Positions 29,597-38,430 of a stretch of 64,000 nucleotides of DNA are shown here, in pieces. The stretch comes from Chania fonticola_B. Its GTDB lineage: Bacteria > Pseudomonadota > Gammaproteobacteria > Enterobacterales > Enterobacteriaceae. Numbering within the stretch: the stretch's first letter is position 1; the number at the start of each line of letters is the position of its first letter. A program made the translations under genes and the position numbers. The notes under the pieces are model-generated. The model saw only the letters and a list, made by a program, of their open reading frames with translations. It was not told the origin of the DNA and ran no database searches. The stretch lies in assembly GCF_048537545.1 (NCBI RefSeq), contig NZ_CP183218.1; one strand, given 5' to 3'.

Positions 29597-30271
29597 TTAG
29601 CCGCAGGTCGTACCTTCCGGCATTTCTACCGTGAACTCCTGCTCCACCACCGAGCGTAAATCGATACGCTGGAAAGTTTGTGTGACCAGGAAGCGGTAAA
29701 TTTTATCCTGTGGGCATTGGTTGCCAAAGTAAGAAGCCTAGGCCTCCAGCACCGGTTTTTTATCGCTGTTAAACATACTCAGCAGGAAACGGCGCTCGGT
29801 GTAGTAGTCCCTTTTCTTCGAATAGCCAATGATCTCTCTGGTCATAATGGCCTTGGTGGTGCAGGTCGCCTTTTCCCCTTTCTTGGTATTTTCAGTGGTG
29901 CATTCGGTGGTCTCACCGGTGGCCACATCCCCGTAATCCGCGCTGGTATATTCATGTACCCGGGTGTTTTTATCTACGTCCAACACCACAAACAGCTTGG
30001 GCACCACACCGCCATTTGGCAGGTTATCCTCGGTATAAACGCGCTGAAACCCCTTTGCGCGCAAAAACGTCAGCGTATTACCGAAGAAGTGTTTCGCCAG
30101 CATCGGTTCATCAGAATCTGAGGCGACAAGCACCAACACTGGCGCATTCTTATCAAAGGCATAACCCGGATCGGGCACCGAATTGAGAGAGCCACTCATG
30201 TATCTCGCACAGCCGGACAGCAACAACAGAGAAGCTAAAGTAAGGGTTATAAATCCATGTTTCATTTTCAT
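29597..30271 (-). pseudogene. outer-membrane-type lipoprotein interrupted by an in-frame amber codon
   Basis: The first 177 codons encode a lipoprotein with signal peptide and lipobox (LLLLSGCARY), a good start (GGAG five bases before the ATG at 30271) and no family that I recognise. The frame stops at TAG (29738-29740), but the same frame then continues for 46 more sense codons to TAA at 29597-29599. That tail (ASYFGNQCPQDKIYRFLV and onward) is protein-like with two further Cys residues. The ancestral protein would be about 224 residues. It is either a recent nonsense mutation (for example CAG to TAG) or a shortened but functional protein. It stands between yfbR and yfbS, where E. coli has no such gene. 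Confidence 0.7.
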
Positions 30272-30460
30272 GGCAACTCCAGAAGGATCGCTAAACTAAG
30301 CCTGGGCGACACCGGTCGCCGTAAAGCCTCAACGAGCTGCAGCATGAGCCGATAAAATGCCAAAACTCTTTATGGTTTAGGTCGTTAGCTACTTAAGCGC
30401 ATTCTCAAGAGTCAATAAAGTGCCTTTACTCATTCCTGACATAAAACGCAAACTGTGTGC

Positions 30461-32293
30461 TTAAAACGCATACAACCAAGGCACCAATATCACGCTGACA
30501 ATCATCACCAGCACGGTGAACGGCACCCCAATTTTCAGAAAATCGCCAAACTTGTAGTTTCCCGGTCCCAACACCAGCGTATTGACCGGCGATGACACCG
30601 GCGTCATAAAGGCGGCGGAGGCGGCAATCGCGATAATCATGGCAAACGGATAAGGCGAAACACCCATTTCACGGGCCGCAGCAATGGCAATCGGTGCCAT
30701 CAATACCGCCGTGGCGGTGTTGGAGATAAACAGCCCTATGGTGGCGCACAGGACAAACAGACAGGCCAGCATGACGTGCGGCCCGGCATCACCGGCAACA
30801 TCCATCAACCCACGGACGATCAGATCGACCCCGCCCGTTTTCTGCAACGCTTGGGCAAAGGGCATCATACCGACGATTAAAATGATGCTCGGCCAATGGA
30901 TCGCCTTATAAGCACTTTCCATATCGATGCAACGAAAGCGCCCCATCAACAGGCAAGCGATCAGTGCGGCGATCGGATTCGGGATCTCGTCGGTCAGCAT
31001 CATTGCCACCATCAGCGCCAGACAGAACAGCGCATGAGGAGCCTGGGTGATCGCCGGTGCCACTTCGTCCACTTCGGCGGGCAGGTTCAAGACGATAAAG
31101 TCATGGGTTTTGGCCTGCAGTTGGCGGATTGCTTTCCAGTCGCCGATCACCAACAGAATGTCCCCCAGGCCCAGCGGTTCATCCACCAGCTTGCCTTGCA
31201 GGGTTTCACCATTGCGGCGGATACCGACCACGTTGAGATCGTAACGGCTACGGAAAGCGGCATCGCGCACGCTTTTTCCCAGCAGGGCCGATTCAGGAAT
31301 TAGCGAAACTTCGGCCATGCCCACGTTGCGCGACTGTTCGGAGAAATATTCCCCCCGCAGCACCATGGGCTCAAGCTGTTGCTCACTACAGAACTGACGC
31401 AGATCGATATCACAATCCGTCATGTCGATCAGCAGTACGTCCCCTTCGCGCAGTTCCGTGCTGCCAAAGGCGCTGATCATCACCCGGCGGAAACGCTTCC
31501 AGCGCTCAATGCCGATAACGTTGGCGCTGTAACGCGCGCGCAAATGCAGTTCATCCAGCGAACGGCCAATCAGTGGCGAACCGCTACGTACCGCCAAACG
31601 ACGCGCCCGCCCGGTGAGCTTATAGTCGCGGATTAAATCGCGGAAAGTCCGGCGCTCCCACGCCGACTTGGTCTTGGTGCCGCCGCTGTCGCCGAGCCAG
31701 CGTCTTGCAACCAGCATGTACCCCACGCCCAACAGCAACACCACCAGGCCAATTGGCGTAACGCCAAAGAAGCCGAAACCGTCGATGCCTTCACGTACCA
31801 GTTCACTGTTGACCACCATATTCGGCGGCGTGGCGACCAGCGTCATCATGCCGCTGATCAAACCGGCAAAGCTCAGCGGCATCATCAACCGCCCTGGCGA
31901 GATTTTCATGCGCACCGCGACGCTGAGCACCACGGGAATAAAGATGGCTACCACCCCGGTCGAGCTCATAAAGGCCCCCAGCCCGGCGACGGTAAACATC
32001 AGCAGCATCATCATCTTGGTTTCACTGCTGCCCGCCACTCTCACCAGCCAGTCGCCAACCTGATAGGCCACCCCGGTGCGTACCAGCCCTTCGCCAATGA
32101 CGAACAGAGCGGCGATCAAAATGACGTTAGGATCGCTGAAGCCAGCCGTTGCCTCTTGCAGACTCAAGGTTCCACTGAGCACAAACGCGATGATCACCAA
32201 CAGTGCCACCACATCCATGCGCAGCTTGTTGGTGGTAAACAGCACAATGGCTATTAACAGTAAACTCAAAACCCAAAGTAATTCGCTGTTCAA
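30461..32293 (-). CDS. yfbS: SLC13-type permease with two TrkA-C domains, YfbS
   Basis: A membrane protein of about 610 residues: N-terminal transport half (ELLWVLSLLLIAIVLF; SNP and TPPNMVVNSE motifs of the DASS/SLC13 family), two central TrkA-C ligand domains (about residues 195-375), then a second transport half ending GVPFTVLVMIVSVILVPW. The transported anion is unknown. The start is placed at TTG 32293, because TGAGG lies five bases before it and the E. coli protein starts at this codon (MNGELIWVLSLL). The ATG at 32323 ten codons upstream has no ribosome site and lies just after the hxpA terminator. Confidence 0.88.
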   Translation of the reverse strand: MNSELLWVLSLLLIAIVLFTTNKLRMDVVALLVIIAFVLSGTLSLQEATAGFSDPNVILIAALFVIGEGLVRTGVAYQVGDWLVRVAGSSETKMMMLLMFTVAGLGAFMSSTGVVAIFIPVVLSVAVRMKISPGRLMMPLSFAGLISGMMTLVATPPNMVVNSELVREGIDGFGFFGVTPIGLVVLLLGVGYMLVARRWLGDSGGTKTKSAWERRTFRDLIRDYKLTGRARRLAVRSGSPLIGRSLDELHLRARYSANVIGIERWKRFRRVMISAFGSTELREGDVLLIDMTDCDIDLRQFCSEQQLEPMVLRGEYFSEQSRNVGMAEVSLIPESALLGKSVRDAAFRSRYDLNVVGIRRNGETLQGKLVDEPLGLGDILLVIGDWKAIRQLQAKTHDFIVLNLPAEVDEVAPAITQAPHALFCLALMVAMMLTDEIPNPIAALIACLLMGRFRCIDMESAYKAIHWPSIILIVGMMPFAQALQKTGGVDLIVRGLMDVAGDAGPHVMLACLFVLCATIGLFISNTATAVLMAPIAIAAAREMGVSPYPFAMIIAIAASAAFMTPVSSPVNTLVLGPGNYKFGDFLKIGVPFTVLVMIVSVILVPWLYAF

Positions 32294-32336
32294 AACGGCC
32301 TCATTCTGCAGTGATCCCGGCATAAGAAATTAGCAT

Positions 32337-32360
32337 AAAAAAACCCCGACGATGCGGGGT
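32337..32360 (-). terminator. rho-independent terminator after hxpA
   Basis: On the minus strand ACCCCG-CATCGT-CGGGGT is followed by seven T. It ends the hxpA transcript and leaves only about 45 bases before the yfbS start, so a yfbS promoter would have to overlap the terminator region, or yfbS depends on readthrough. Confidence 0.9.
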
Positions 32361-32389
32361 CTAATCAAATTGAGGTAAGAATGTGCAGA

Positions 32390-33046
32390 TTAAGCAATAA
32401 GTTCGATGACAGCGCCCTGTTCGGACTTGGCGATCTTGAGCTGTTCCAAAGAGGAAAGGATCAGATCCACCTGGTTCAGCTTCGGTGCGTCTGCCGGTGC
32501 ATTAACCGCAATCACCTGGCAACCTGCGGCCAAACCGGAAAGGATCCCGGCAGGAGCATCTTCCACCACCACACAATCCTGTGGTGCCAACCCAAGACCT
32601 TGTGCCCCTAACAGGTAGGCGTCTGGATGCGGTTTACCCTGTTTGACCCGCTCACTGGTGATAAACACCTCAGGAAGCGGCACCCCACCGGCAAGGCGGC
32701 GTGCGTTGGCCACTGGCACGGACCCCGAGGTGACGATTGCCCAAGGTATCCCCAACGCCTTGATCCGCTCCAGCAGGACCAATGCCCCTGGCAGGGCACG
32801 GACGCCGTCGGTATCCTCTGCTTCTACCTGCTCAAGCAATGTGAACTCATGTTGTAGCTCAGCCTCGGTGGCATTCGGCATAAAGTGACGCAGCGAGGTG
32901 ATCGCCTGTTTTCCGTGGATAAAGTCCAGCACCTGTTGCGGGCTGATGCCATGGCGCTCTGCCCATTGCGTCCAGGCTCGCTCTACCGCCGGTAATGAAT
33001 CTACTAACGTTCCATCAAGATCGAACAGAAAACCCTTACACTCCAC
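32390..33046 (-). CDS. hxpA: HAD-IA sugar phosphatase HxpA (YfbT)
   Basis: A 218-residue haloacid-dehalogenase phosphatase. The nucleophile motif DLDGTLVDS gives Asp9 and Asp11; TSGS is motif II, the Lys before PHPDAYLLGAQ is motif III, and VVVEDAPAGILSG is motif IV. E. coli YfbT hydrolyses hexitol and sugar phosphates. It starts 21 bases after the yfbU stop, so the two are probably co-transcribed. Confidence 0.93.
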   Translation of the reverse strand: MECKGFLFDLDGTLVDSLPAVERAWTQWAERHGISPQQVLDFIHGKQAITSLRHFMPNATEAELQHEFTLLEQVEAEDTDGVRALPGALVLLERIKALGIPWAIVTSGSVPVANARRLAGGVPLPEVFITSERVKQGKPHPDAYLLGAQGLGLAPQDCVVVEDAPAGILSGLAAGCQVIAVNAPADAPKLNQVDLILSSLEQLKIAKSEQGAVIELIA

Positions 33047-33067
33047 GGGAACCCCCCCTACGTTTAA

Positions 33068-33562
33068 TCAGGCATTGATGATTTGCGCAATCTCGACGGC
33101 GCTCAAATGATACTGGCGTGGGCAGGATAGCCAGATACTCAGCATGCGCTGGTATTTTTCCCACATTTTGGTTTGGGCGTTAAACCCGTGGCTACCAGAA
33201 TCGAAATGAGTATACCGCCCTTCCGTATTCACCAGGAAACGCACATAGCTCAGGTAACGTGCTTCGGTTGCCGCATCAAAACCCAGGAATGCCAGGCGAC
33301 GCGCGTCCAGCCCATGGCGATCCTTTAGGTTCTCCCAGGAAACCTGGAGCGCATGGTGCATTTCCATGATATTGATGATGGTGCGGCACACTTCTTCGCT
33401 CATCTCACCAAAATCACGATCCAGCTCGCGCATTTGCAAACCAAAACCGCGCTCGATGATCGTCTGCAAGCGGCGGTAGCGCTCCGCATTGTCCGGATCG
33501 AGCATGGTCATCATCTTGTATTGATTCGACAAAATCAGCCGTTGGGCGTGAGTCATTTCCAT
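33068..33562 (-). CDS. yfbU: YfbU family protein
   Basis: A 164-residue conserved enteric protein starting MEMTHAQRLILSNQYKMM. The start is chosen at 33562: GAGG lies eight bases before it, and the length then equals E. coli YfbU, while the longer frame to 33598 adds twelve atypical residues. The family has unknown biochemical function; E. coli YfbU has been linked to stress-induced death. It is all helical and probably cytosolic. Confidence 0.93.
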   Translation of the reverse strand: MEMTHAQRLILSNQYKMMTMLDPDNAERYRRLQTIIERGFGLQMRELDRDFGEMSEEVCRTIINIMEMHHALQVSWENLKDRHGLDARRLAFLGFDAATEARYLSYVRFLVNTEGRYTHFDSGSHGFNAQTKMWEKYQRMLSIWLSCPRQYHLSAVEIAQIINA

Positions 33563-33747
33563 TTCATTGTCCTCAGTTCTGCAAATTAACCAGAGCATCG
33601 CATGACTTCAGTATGGCGTGGAATCACAACTAACCCATTCTTTGATTTGAACCGGGATATTCGTCAAATGTGGGGAGTAGCCAGACATGATCCGGGCACG
33701 AATTTGCGGCATAAAGCAAGGCCGGCGAAATCCCGGCCCAGTGGCAC

Positions 33748-34203
33748 TTAAAGATCGTCGAGGAAGGTTTTGTCCAACTGCTTGAAGGCTCGTTTCAGCA
33801 CGTCCGCCAGCGCCTGGTAGGTTGGCGTCCCTTCTACGGGGGCAATCGCCTGCCCAGCTTCCGCCAGCTTGTTACGGACCTCATGGAACCATTGCAGCAA
33901 GGTTGGCGGCAATGGTGTCACGGAACGTCGGCCCAACCACCACAGCCCCTGCATCGGCAAGCTACAGGCAAACAGTGCGGTGGCAATCGCCGGGCCAAGC
34001 TGACCGCCGAGCGCAATCTGCCAGGTCAGGGTAAAAATCGCCAACGGGGGCATAAAGCGAACGGCAAAGCGGGTAGCGCGTGACACGCGGTTCTCAGGGA
34101 AAAGCGGTGCCAGCCGTTTGTCTGCTGGCCAGGTTTTCATGTAATGCTGCCCGCGCTGGAATATCTGAAACCAGCTTACGGAACCGGATGGTCTGCTCGT
34201 CAT
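33748..34203 (-). CDS. yfbV: UPF0208 inner-membrane protein YfbV
   Basis: A 151-residue protein with two central membrane helices (FMPPLAIFTLTWQIAL and GPAIATALFACSLPMQGLWWLG) and soluble ends. The start is set at 34203 (MTSRPSGSV) because GAGGTG precedes it and the size matches E. coli; the frame extends 16 codons further up. E. coli YfbV helps insulate the Ter macrodomain. It is divergent from ackA, as in E. coli. Confidence 0.93.
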   Translation of the reverse strand: MTSRPSGSVSWFQIFQRGQHYMKTWPADKRLAPLFPENRVSRATRFAVRFMPPLAIFTLTWQIALGGQLGPAIATALFACSLPMQGLWWLGRRSVTPLPPTLLQWFHEVRNKLAEAGQAIAPVEGTPTYQALADVLKRAFKQLDKTFLDDL

Positions 34204-34606
34204 TGCGCACCTCAACTTCACGTATAAAAAATAAAATATTCTTGCAAACACACTAACAAAAAAGTTGAAGCTTTAAATTTATTTTGTGTTTGTGGCGGGC
34301 TATCGGTATCCTAAGCCGGCCATGTGCCGGTAGAAGATGACAGAAGATTTGTCAACTTTTAGCCCTATCTCCCTAATCCTGCCGTTGGCGGCCATGTGGG
34401 GCTAGGAAGCGGTAAAAATCAGGATCGCTTAAACCGCAGAGAAATCATCGGTTTTTTCATCATTATGTCCTTTGTATCACTGACATGATGTTAATCATAA
34501 ATGTCAACGGCATTATGCGCTACGCTTGTTGTCTGATTGACGTTTTATTCACCACGTGTTTTTGGGTCTTCCTTAATACCAACACGAACTATAAGTAGGT
34601 ACTTCC
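34204..34606. promoter_or_regulatory. divergent upstream region yfbV/ackA
   Basis: 403 bp without coding potential. The ackA-proximal half contains a dyad resembling an FNR box (listed separately). Several AT-rich stretches could serve as promoters for ackA, which in E. coli has its own promoter and is co-transcribed with pta. AGGT stands seven bases before the ackA ATG. Confidence 0.45.
34485..34498. promoter_or_regulatory. possible FNR-like box upstream of ackA
   Basis: ATGATGTTAATCAT is a perfect 14 bp dyad differing from the FNR consensus TTGATNNNNATCAA only at the two outermost bases. It lies about 110 bp before the ackA start. Anaerobic control of ackA-pta is plausible, since the pathway yields ATP during fermentation, but the match is by eye only. 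Confidence 0.35.
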
Positions 34607-35809
34607 ATGTCGAGTAAGCTAGTACTGGTCCTTAACTGCGGCAGTTCTTCCCTGAAATTCGCTATCATCGATGCAGCCAACGGTGAAGAATACCTCTCTG
34701 GCCTGGCCGAGTGCTTCCATCTTCCTGAAGCCCGTATCAAATGGAAAATGGATGGCGGTAAACAAGAAGCGGCACTGGGTGCCGGCGCAGCGCACAGCGA
34801 AGCGCTGAACTTCATTGTTAATACTATTCTGGCACAAAAACCAGAGCTTTCCGCCCAGTTGACCGCTATCGGCCACCGCATCGTGCACGGCGGCGAGAAG
34901 TTCACGGCTTCTGCCGTCATCAACGACGAAGTCCTGCAGGGTATCAAAGATTCGGTACCTTTTGCACCACTGCATAACCCAGCACATCTGATCGGTATTG
35001 CTGAAGCGTTGAAATCCTTCCCTAATCTGGCTGATAAAAACGTTGCCGTGTTTGACACCGCGTTCCATCAGACCATGCCGGAAGAGTCCTACCTGTATGC
35101 CCTGCCGTACAGCCTGTACCGCGACCATGGCGTTCGTCGCTACGGCGCACACGGCACCAGCCACTTCTACGTGACTCAAGAAGCCGCGAAGGCGCTGAAC
35201 AAGCCGGTTGAAGAAGTTAACATCATCACCTGCCATCTGGGCAACGGCGGTTCCGTAACCGCAGTACGCAACGGTAAGTGTGTTGATACTTCCATGGGTC
35301 TGACCCCGCTGGAAGGCCTGGTAATGGGTACCCGCAGTGGTGACATCGATCCAGCCATCATCTTCCACCTGCACGACGCCATGGGCATGAGCGTTGACCA
35401 GATCAACAAGATGCTGACCAAAGAGTCTGGCCTGCTGGGTCTGACCGAAGTCACCAGCGACTGCCGTTACGTTGAAGACAACTATGACACCAAGGCCGAT
35501 GCCAAGCGCGCCATGGACGTCTTCTGCCACCGTCTGGCCAAGTATATCGGTGCCTATAGCGCCCTGATGGAAGGCCGTCTGGATGCTGTGATCTTCACCG
35601 GCGGTATCGGTGAGAACGCTGCGATGGTACGTGAGCTGACCCTGGATAAACTGGGCCTGCTGGGCTTTGAAATCGATCACGAACGCAACCTGGCTGCCCG
35701 CTTCGGCAAATCAGGCAACATCACCAAAGACGGCAGCCGTCCGGCACTGGTGATCCCGACCAACGAAGAATTGGTCATCGCGCAAGACGCTTCCCGTCTG
35801 ACCGCTTAA
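34607..35809 (+). CDS. ackA: acetate kinase
   Basis: A 400-residue enzyme that converts acetyl phosphate and ADP to acetate and ATP. It begins MSSKLVLVLNCGSSSLKFAI; the phosphate-binding Asn is at residue 10. The glycine-rich motifs of the acetate/sugar kinase fold are visible (GAHGTSHFY, CHLGNGGS, FTGGIGENA). Length equals E. coli AckA. Its stop lies 101 bases before the pta start, with no terminator between. Confidence 0.97.
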   Translation: MSSKLVLVLNCGSSSLKFAIIDAANGEEYLSGLAECFHLPEARIKWKMDGGKQEAALGAGAAHSEALNFIVNTILAQKPELSAQLTAIGHRIVHGGEKFTASAVINDEVLQGIKDSVPFAPLHNPAHLIGIAEALKSFPNLADKNVAVFDTAFHQTMPEESYLYALPYSLYRDHGVRRYGAHGTSHFYVTQEAAKALNKPVEEVNIITCHLGNGGSVTAVRNGKCVDTSMGLTPLEGLVMGTRSGDIDPAIIFHLHDAMGMSVDQINKMLTKESGLLGLTEVTSDCRYVEDNYDTKADAKRAMDVFCHRLAKYIGAYSALMEGRLDAVIFTGGIGENAAMVRELTLDKLGLLGFEIDHERNLAARFGKSGNITKDGSRPALVIPTNEELVIAQDASRLTA

Positions 35810-35910
35810 TGCTCTCCACACCGTCAGCCCAGGCTGGCGGTGTTGTTTTGAGCCTGTCATCTTTGTCTGCGCCCCCGTTGCAGGCAGAAAACCGTGAAGA
35901 GGACTATTCT

Positions 35911-38070
35911 GTGTCACGTACAATTATGTTGATCCCCACAGGCACCAGCGTCGGTCTGACCAGCGTCAGCCTGGGTGTCATCCGCTCCATGGAGCAAAAA
36001 GGCGTTCGCCTGAGCGTGTTCAAACCTATTGCCCAACCGCGTACCGGCGGCGATTCTCTCGACCAGACCACCACCATCATCCGCAGCAACTCGACCATCC
36101 CGGCGGCCGAACCCCTGCGCATGAGCTACGTTGAGAGCCTGCTGAGCTCCAACAAGCAGGACGTGCTGATGGAAGAGATCGTGGCCCGTTACCACGAAAA
36201 CACCAAAGACGCAGAAGTTGTGCTGATTGAGGGCCTGGTGCCTACCCGTAAGCATCAGTTCGCCAACGCGCTGAACTACGAGATCGCCAAAACGCTGAAT
36301 GCAGAGATCGTCTTTGTGCTGGCACTGGGTAACGATTCTCCAGCCCAGTTAACCGAGCGCATCGAACTGGCTCGCTCCAGCTTCGGCGGCAGCAAGAACA
36401 AAAACATTACCGGCGTGATCATCAACAAGCTGAACGCTCCGGTGGACGATCAGGGCCGTACTCGCCCAGACCTGTCCGAAATCTTTGACGATTCCACCAA
36501 GGCCAGCGTAGCCAACGTCGATCCTGCACAGCTGTTCGCCAACAGCCCGCTGCCGGTATTGGGTTGCGTGCCGTGGAGCTTCGAACTGATCGCTACCCGT
36601 GCCATTGATATGGCCCGCCACCTGAAGGCGCGAGTGATCAACGAAGGCGACATCATGACCCGCCGGGTGAAATCTGTGACCTTCTGTGCGCGTAGCATTC
36701 CGCACATGCTTGAACACTTCCGCCCAGGTTCCCTGTTAGTTACTTCTGCCGACCGTCCAGACGTGCTGGTTTCAGCCTGCCTGGCCGCGATGAACGGCGT
36801 GGAAATTGGTGCCATCCTGCTGACCGGCGGCTACGAAATCGATGCCTCCATCAACAAGCTGTGTGAGCGCGCCTTTGAAACCGGCCTGCCGGTGTTCATG
36901 GTTGACACCAACACCTGGCAGACCTCGCTGAGCCTGCAAAGCTTCAACCTTGAAGTGCCTTCAGACGACCATCAGCGTATTGAGAAAGTACAGAACTACG
37001 TGGCCAGCCACATCAACGCCGAATGGATCGAGTCCCTGACCGCCACGTCTGAGCGTTCACGTCGTCTGTCCCCACCGGCGTTCCGTTATGAGCTGACCGA
37101 ATTGGCGCGCAAAGCGGGTAAACGCATCGTGCTGCCGGAAGGCGACGAGCCACGCACCGTGAAAGCGGCGGCCATCTGTGCCGAACGTGGTATCGCGGAA
37201 TGTGTGCTGCTGGGTAACCCGGAAGAGATCAAACGCGTTGCCGCCGCGCAGGGCGTTGAGCTGGGTAAAGGCATCGAGATCGTCGATCCGGTTGCCGTGC
37301 GCGAACTCTATGTGCCGCGTCTGGTTGAGCTGCGTAAGAGCAAGGGCATGACCGAAGTAGTTGCGCGTGAGCAGTTGGAAGACAACGTAGTTCTCGGCAC
37401 CCTGATGCTGGAAAAAGGCGAAGTTGACGGCCTGGTTTCCGGTGCCGTTCACACCACCGCCAATACCATCCGCCCACCGTTGCAGTTGATCAAAACCGCG
37501 CCGGGCAGCTCGCTGGTTTCTTCCGTGTTCTTCATGCTGCTGCCTGACCAGGTTCTGGTCTACGGCGACTGCGCGATCAACCCGGATCCAACTGCTGAAC
37601 AGCTGTCTGAAATCGCTATTCAGTCTGCCGATTCCGCAGCCGCATTCGGTATCGAACCACGCGTAGCGATGATCTCTTACTCTACCGGTAATTCCGGTGC
37701 AGGTAGCGACGTGGAGAAAGTGCGTGAAGCGACCCGTCTGGCCCAGGAAAAACGCCCGGATCTGATCATCGATGGCCCACTGCAGTATGACGCAGCGATC
37801 ATGGCCGACGTGGCCAAATCCAAAGCGCCTAACTCGCCAGTAGCCGGTCAGGCGACCGTGTTCATCTTCCCGGATCTGAACACCGGTAACACCACTTATA
37901 AAGCGGTACAGCGTTCTGCTGACCTGGTATCTATCGGGCCAATGCTGCAAGGCATGCGCAAGCCGGTGAACGACCTGTCACGTGGTGCTCTGGTTGACGA
38001 TATCGTCTATACCGTAGCCCTGACGGCGATCCAGTCGGCTCAGGCTGATGCACAGGCTGCTATTGCCTGA
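35911..38070 (+). CDS. pta: phosphate acetyltransferase
   Basis: A 719-residue enzyme in three parts: an N-terminal P-loop-like domain (RTIMLIPTGTSVGLTSVSLG), a DRTGG domain, and a C-terminal PTA_PTB catalytic domain from about residue 390 (RIVLPEGDEPRTVKAAAICA; later SYSTGNSGAGSDVEKV). It forms acetyl phosphate from acetyl-CoA. The open frame begins 34 codons earlier, but that part is unlike Pta. The GTG at 35911 has GAGG eight bases upstream and gives the E. coli start (MSRIIML), so it is a GTG start. Operon with ackA. Confidence 0.97.
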   Translation: MSRTIMLIPTGTSVGLTSVSLGVIRSMEQKGVRLSVFKPIAQPRTGGDSLDQTTTIIRSNSTIPAAEPLRMSYVESLLSSNKQDVLMEEIVARYHENTKDAEVVLIEGLVPTRKHQFANALNYEIAKTLNAEIVFVLALGNDSPAQLTERIELARSSFGGSKNKNITGVIINKLNAPVDDQGRTRPDLSEIFDDSTKASVANVDPAQLFANSPLPVLGCVPWSFELIATRAIDMARHLKARVINEGDIMTRRVKSVTFCARSIPHMLEHFRPGSLLVTSADRPDVLVSACLAAMNGVEIGAILLTGGYEIDASINKLCERAFETGLPVFMVDTNTWQTSLSLQSFNLEVPSDDHQRIEKVQNYVASHINAEWIESLTATSERSRRLSPPAFRYELTELARKAGKRIVLPEGDEPRTVKAAAICAERGIAECVLLGNPEEIKRVAAAQGVELGKGIEIVDPVAVRELYVPRLVELRKSKGMTEVVAREQLEDNVVLGTLMLEKGEVDGLVSGAVHTTANTIRPPLQLIKTAPGSSLVSSVFFMLLPDQVLVYGDCAINPDPTAEQLSEIAIQSADSAAAFGIEPRVAMISYSTGNSGAGSDVEKVREATRLAQEKRPDLIIDGPLQYDAAIMADVAKSKAPNSPVAGQATVFIFPDLNTGNTTYKAVQRSADLVSIGPMLQGMRKPVNDLSRGALVDDIVYTVALTAIQSAQADAQAAIA

Positions 38071-38076
38071 TGAGAC

Positions 38077-38099
38077 AAAGGTGCCACAGCGGCACCTTT
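38077..38099 (+). terminator. first stem-loop after pta
   Basis: AAAGGTGCC and GGCACCTTT form a nine-base-pair stem around five bases, seven bases after the pta stop. The T content after it is low. With the stronger hairpin 20 bases downstream it makes a double 3' end for ackA-pta. Confidence 0.6.
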
Positions 38100-38118
38100 A
38101 GACTCTGCTAATACCCAT

Positions 38119-38155
38119 AACGGCTCGGTGATCATCACCGGGCCGTTTTATTTTT
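38119..38155 (+). terminator. rho-independent terminator of ackA-pta
   Basis: A long stem (ACGGC-CGGTGA pairing with TCACCG-GCCGT, one bulge on each side) is followed by TTTTATTTTT. This is a convincing intrinsic terminator. Confidence 0.85.
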
Positions 38156-38179
38156 GGCGTCAACAAAGAGCAAGCAATG

Positions 38180-38430
38180 CCCCTCACCCTAACCCTCTCC
38201 CACAGGGAGAGGGGACAGATCGAGTGGATCTGAAAATTCGGTGGCTCACCTTGGATGAGGAGGCGGTCGAATTTGCTGAGATTAACTCTTTACTTCCAGC
38301 AAAGTACCGCCAAACAGCTCCCTCTCCCTGCGGGGTGGTTGGGGCTAGCTTGCTGATATTACCTATTTACTTCCAGCAGAACACGGGCTATCAGCTCCCT
38401 CTCCCTGTGGGAGAGGGTTGGGGTGAGGGG
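38180..38430. repeat. cluster of three REP-like palindromic repeats
   Basis: Two full copies of the dispersed element CCCTCACCC-TAACCCTCTCCC...GGGAGAGGG occur at 38180-38214 and, inverted, at 38392-38430; a degenerate copy is at 38317-38346. The degenerate and last copies belong to a direct duplication: both follow the string TTTACTTCCAGCA (about 38290 and 38369), giving two units of about 57-63 bp with starts 78 bp apart. The last copy overlaps the 3' end of the transketolase C-subunit gene. Elements of this type are mobile through REP-associated transposases and can stabilise mRNA ends. Confidence 0.85.

Noticed and set aside
34619..35680. long antisense frame (353 codons) opposite ackA
   Set aside because: Shadow of the strongly biased codons of ackA; no start context and an unambiguous gene on the other strand.
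38180..38430. CRISPR-like spaced repeats
   Set aside because: Copies are palindromic and differ in orientation and spacing, with no uniform spacers and no cas genes.
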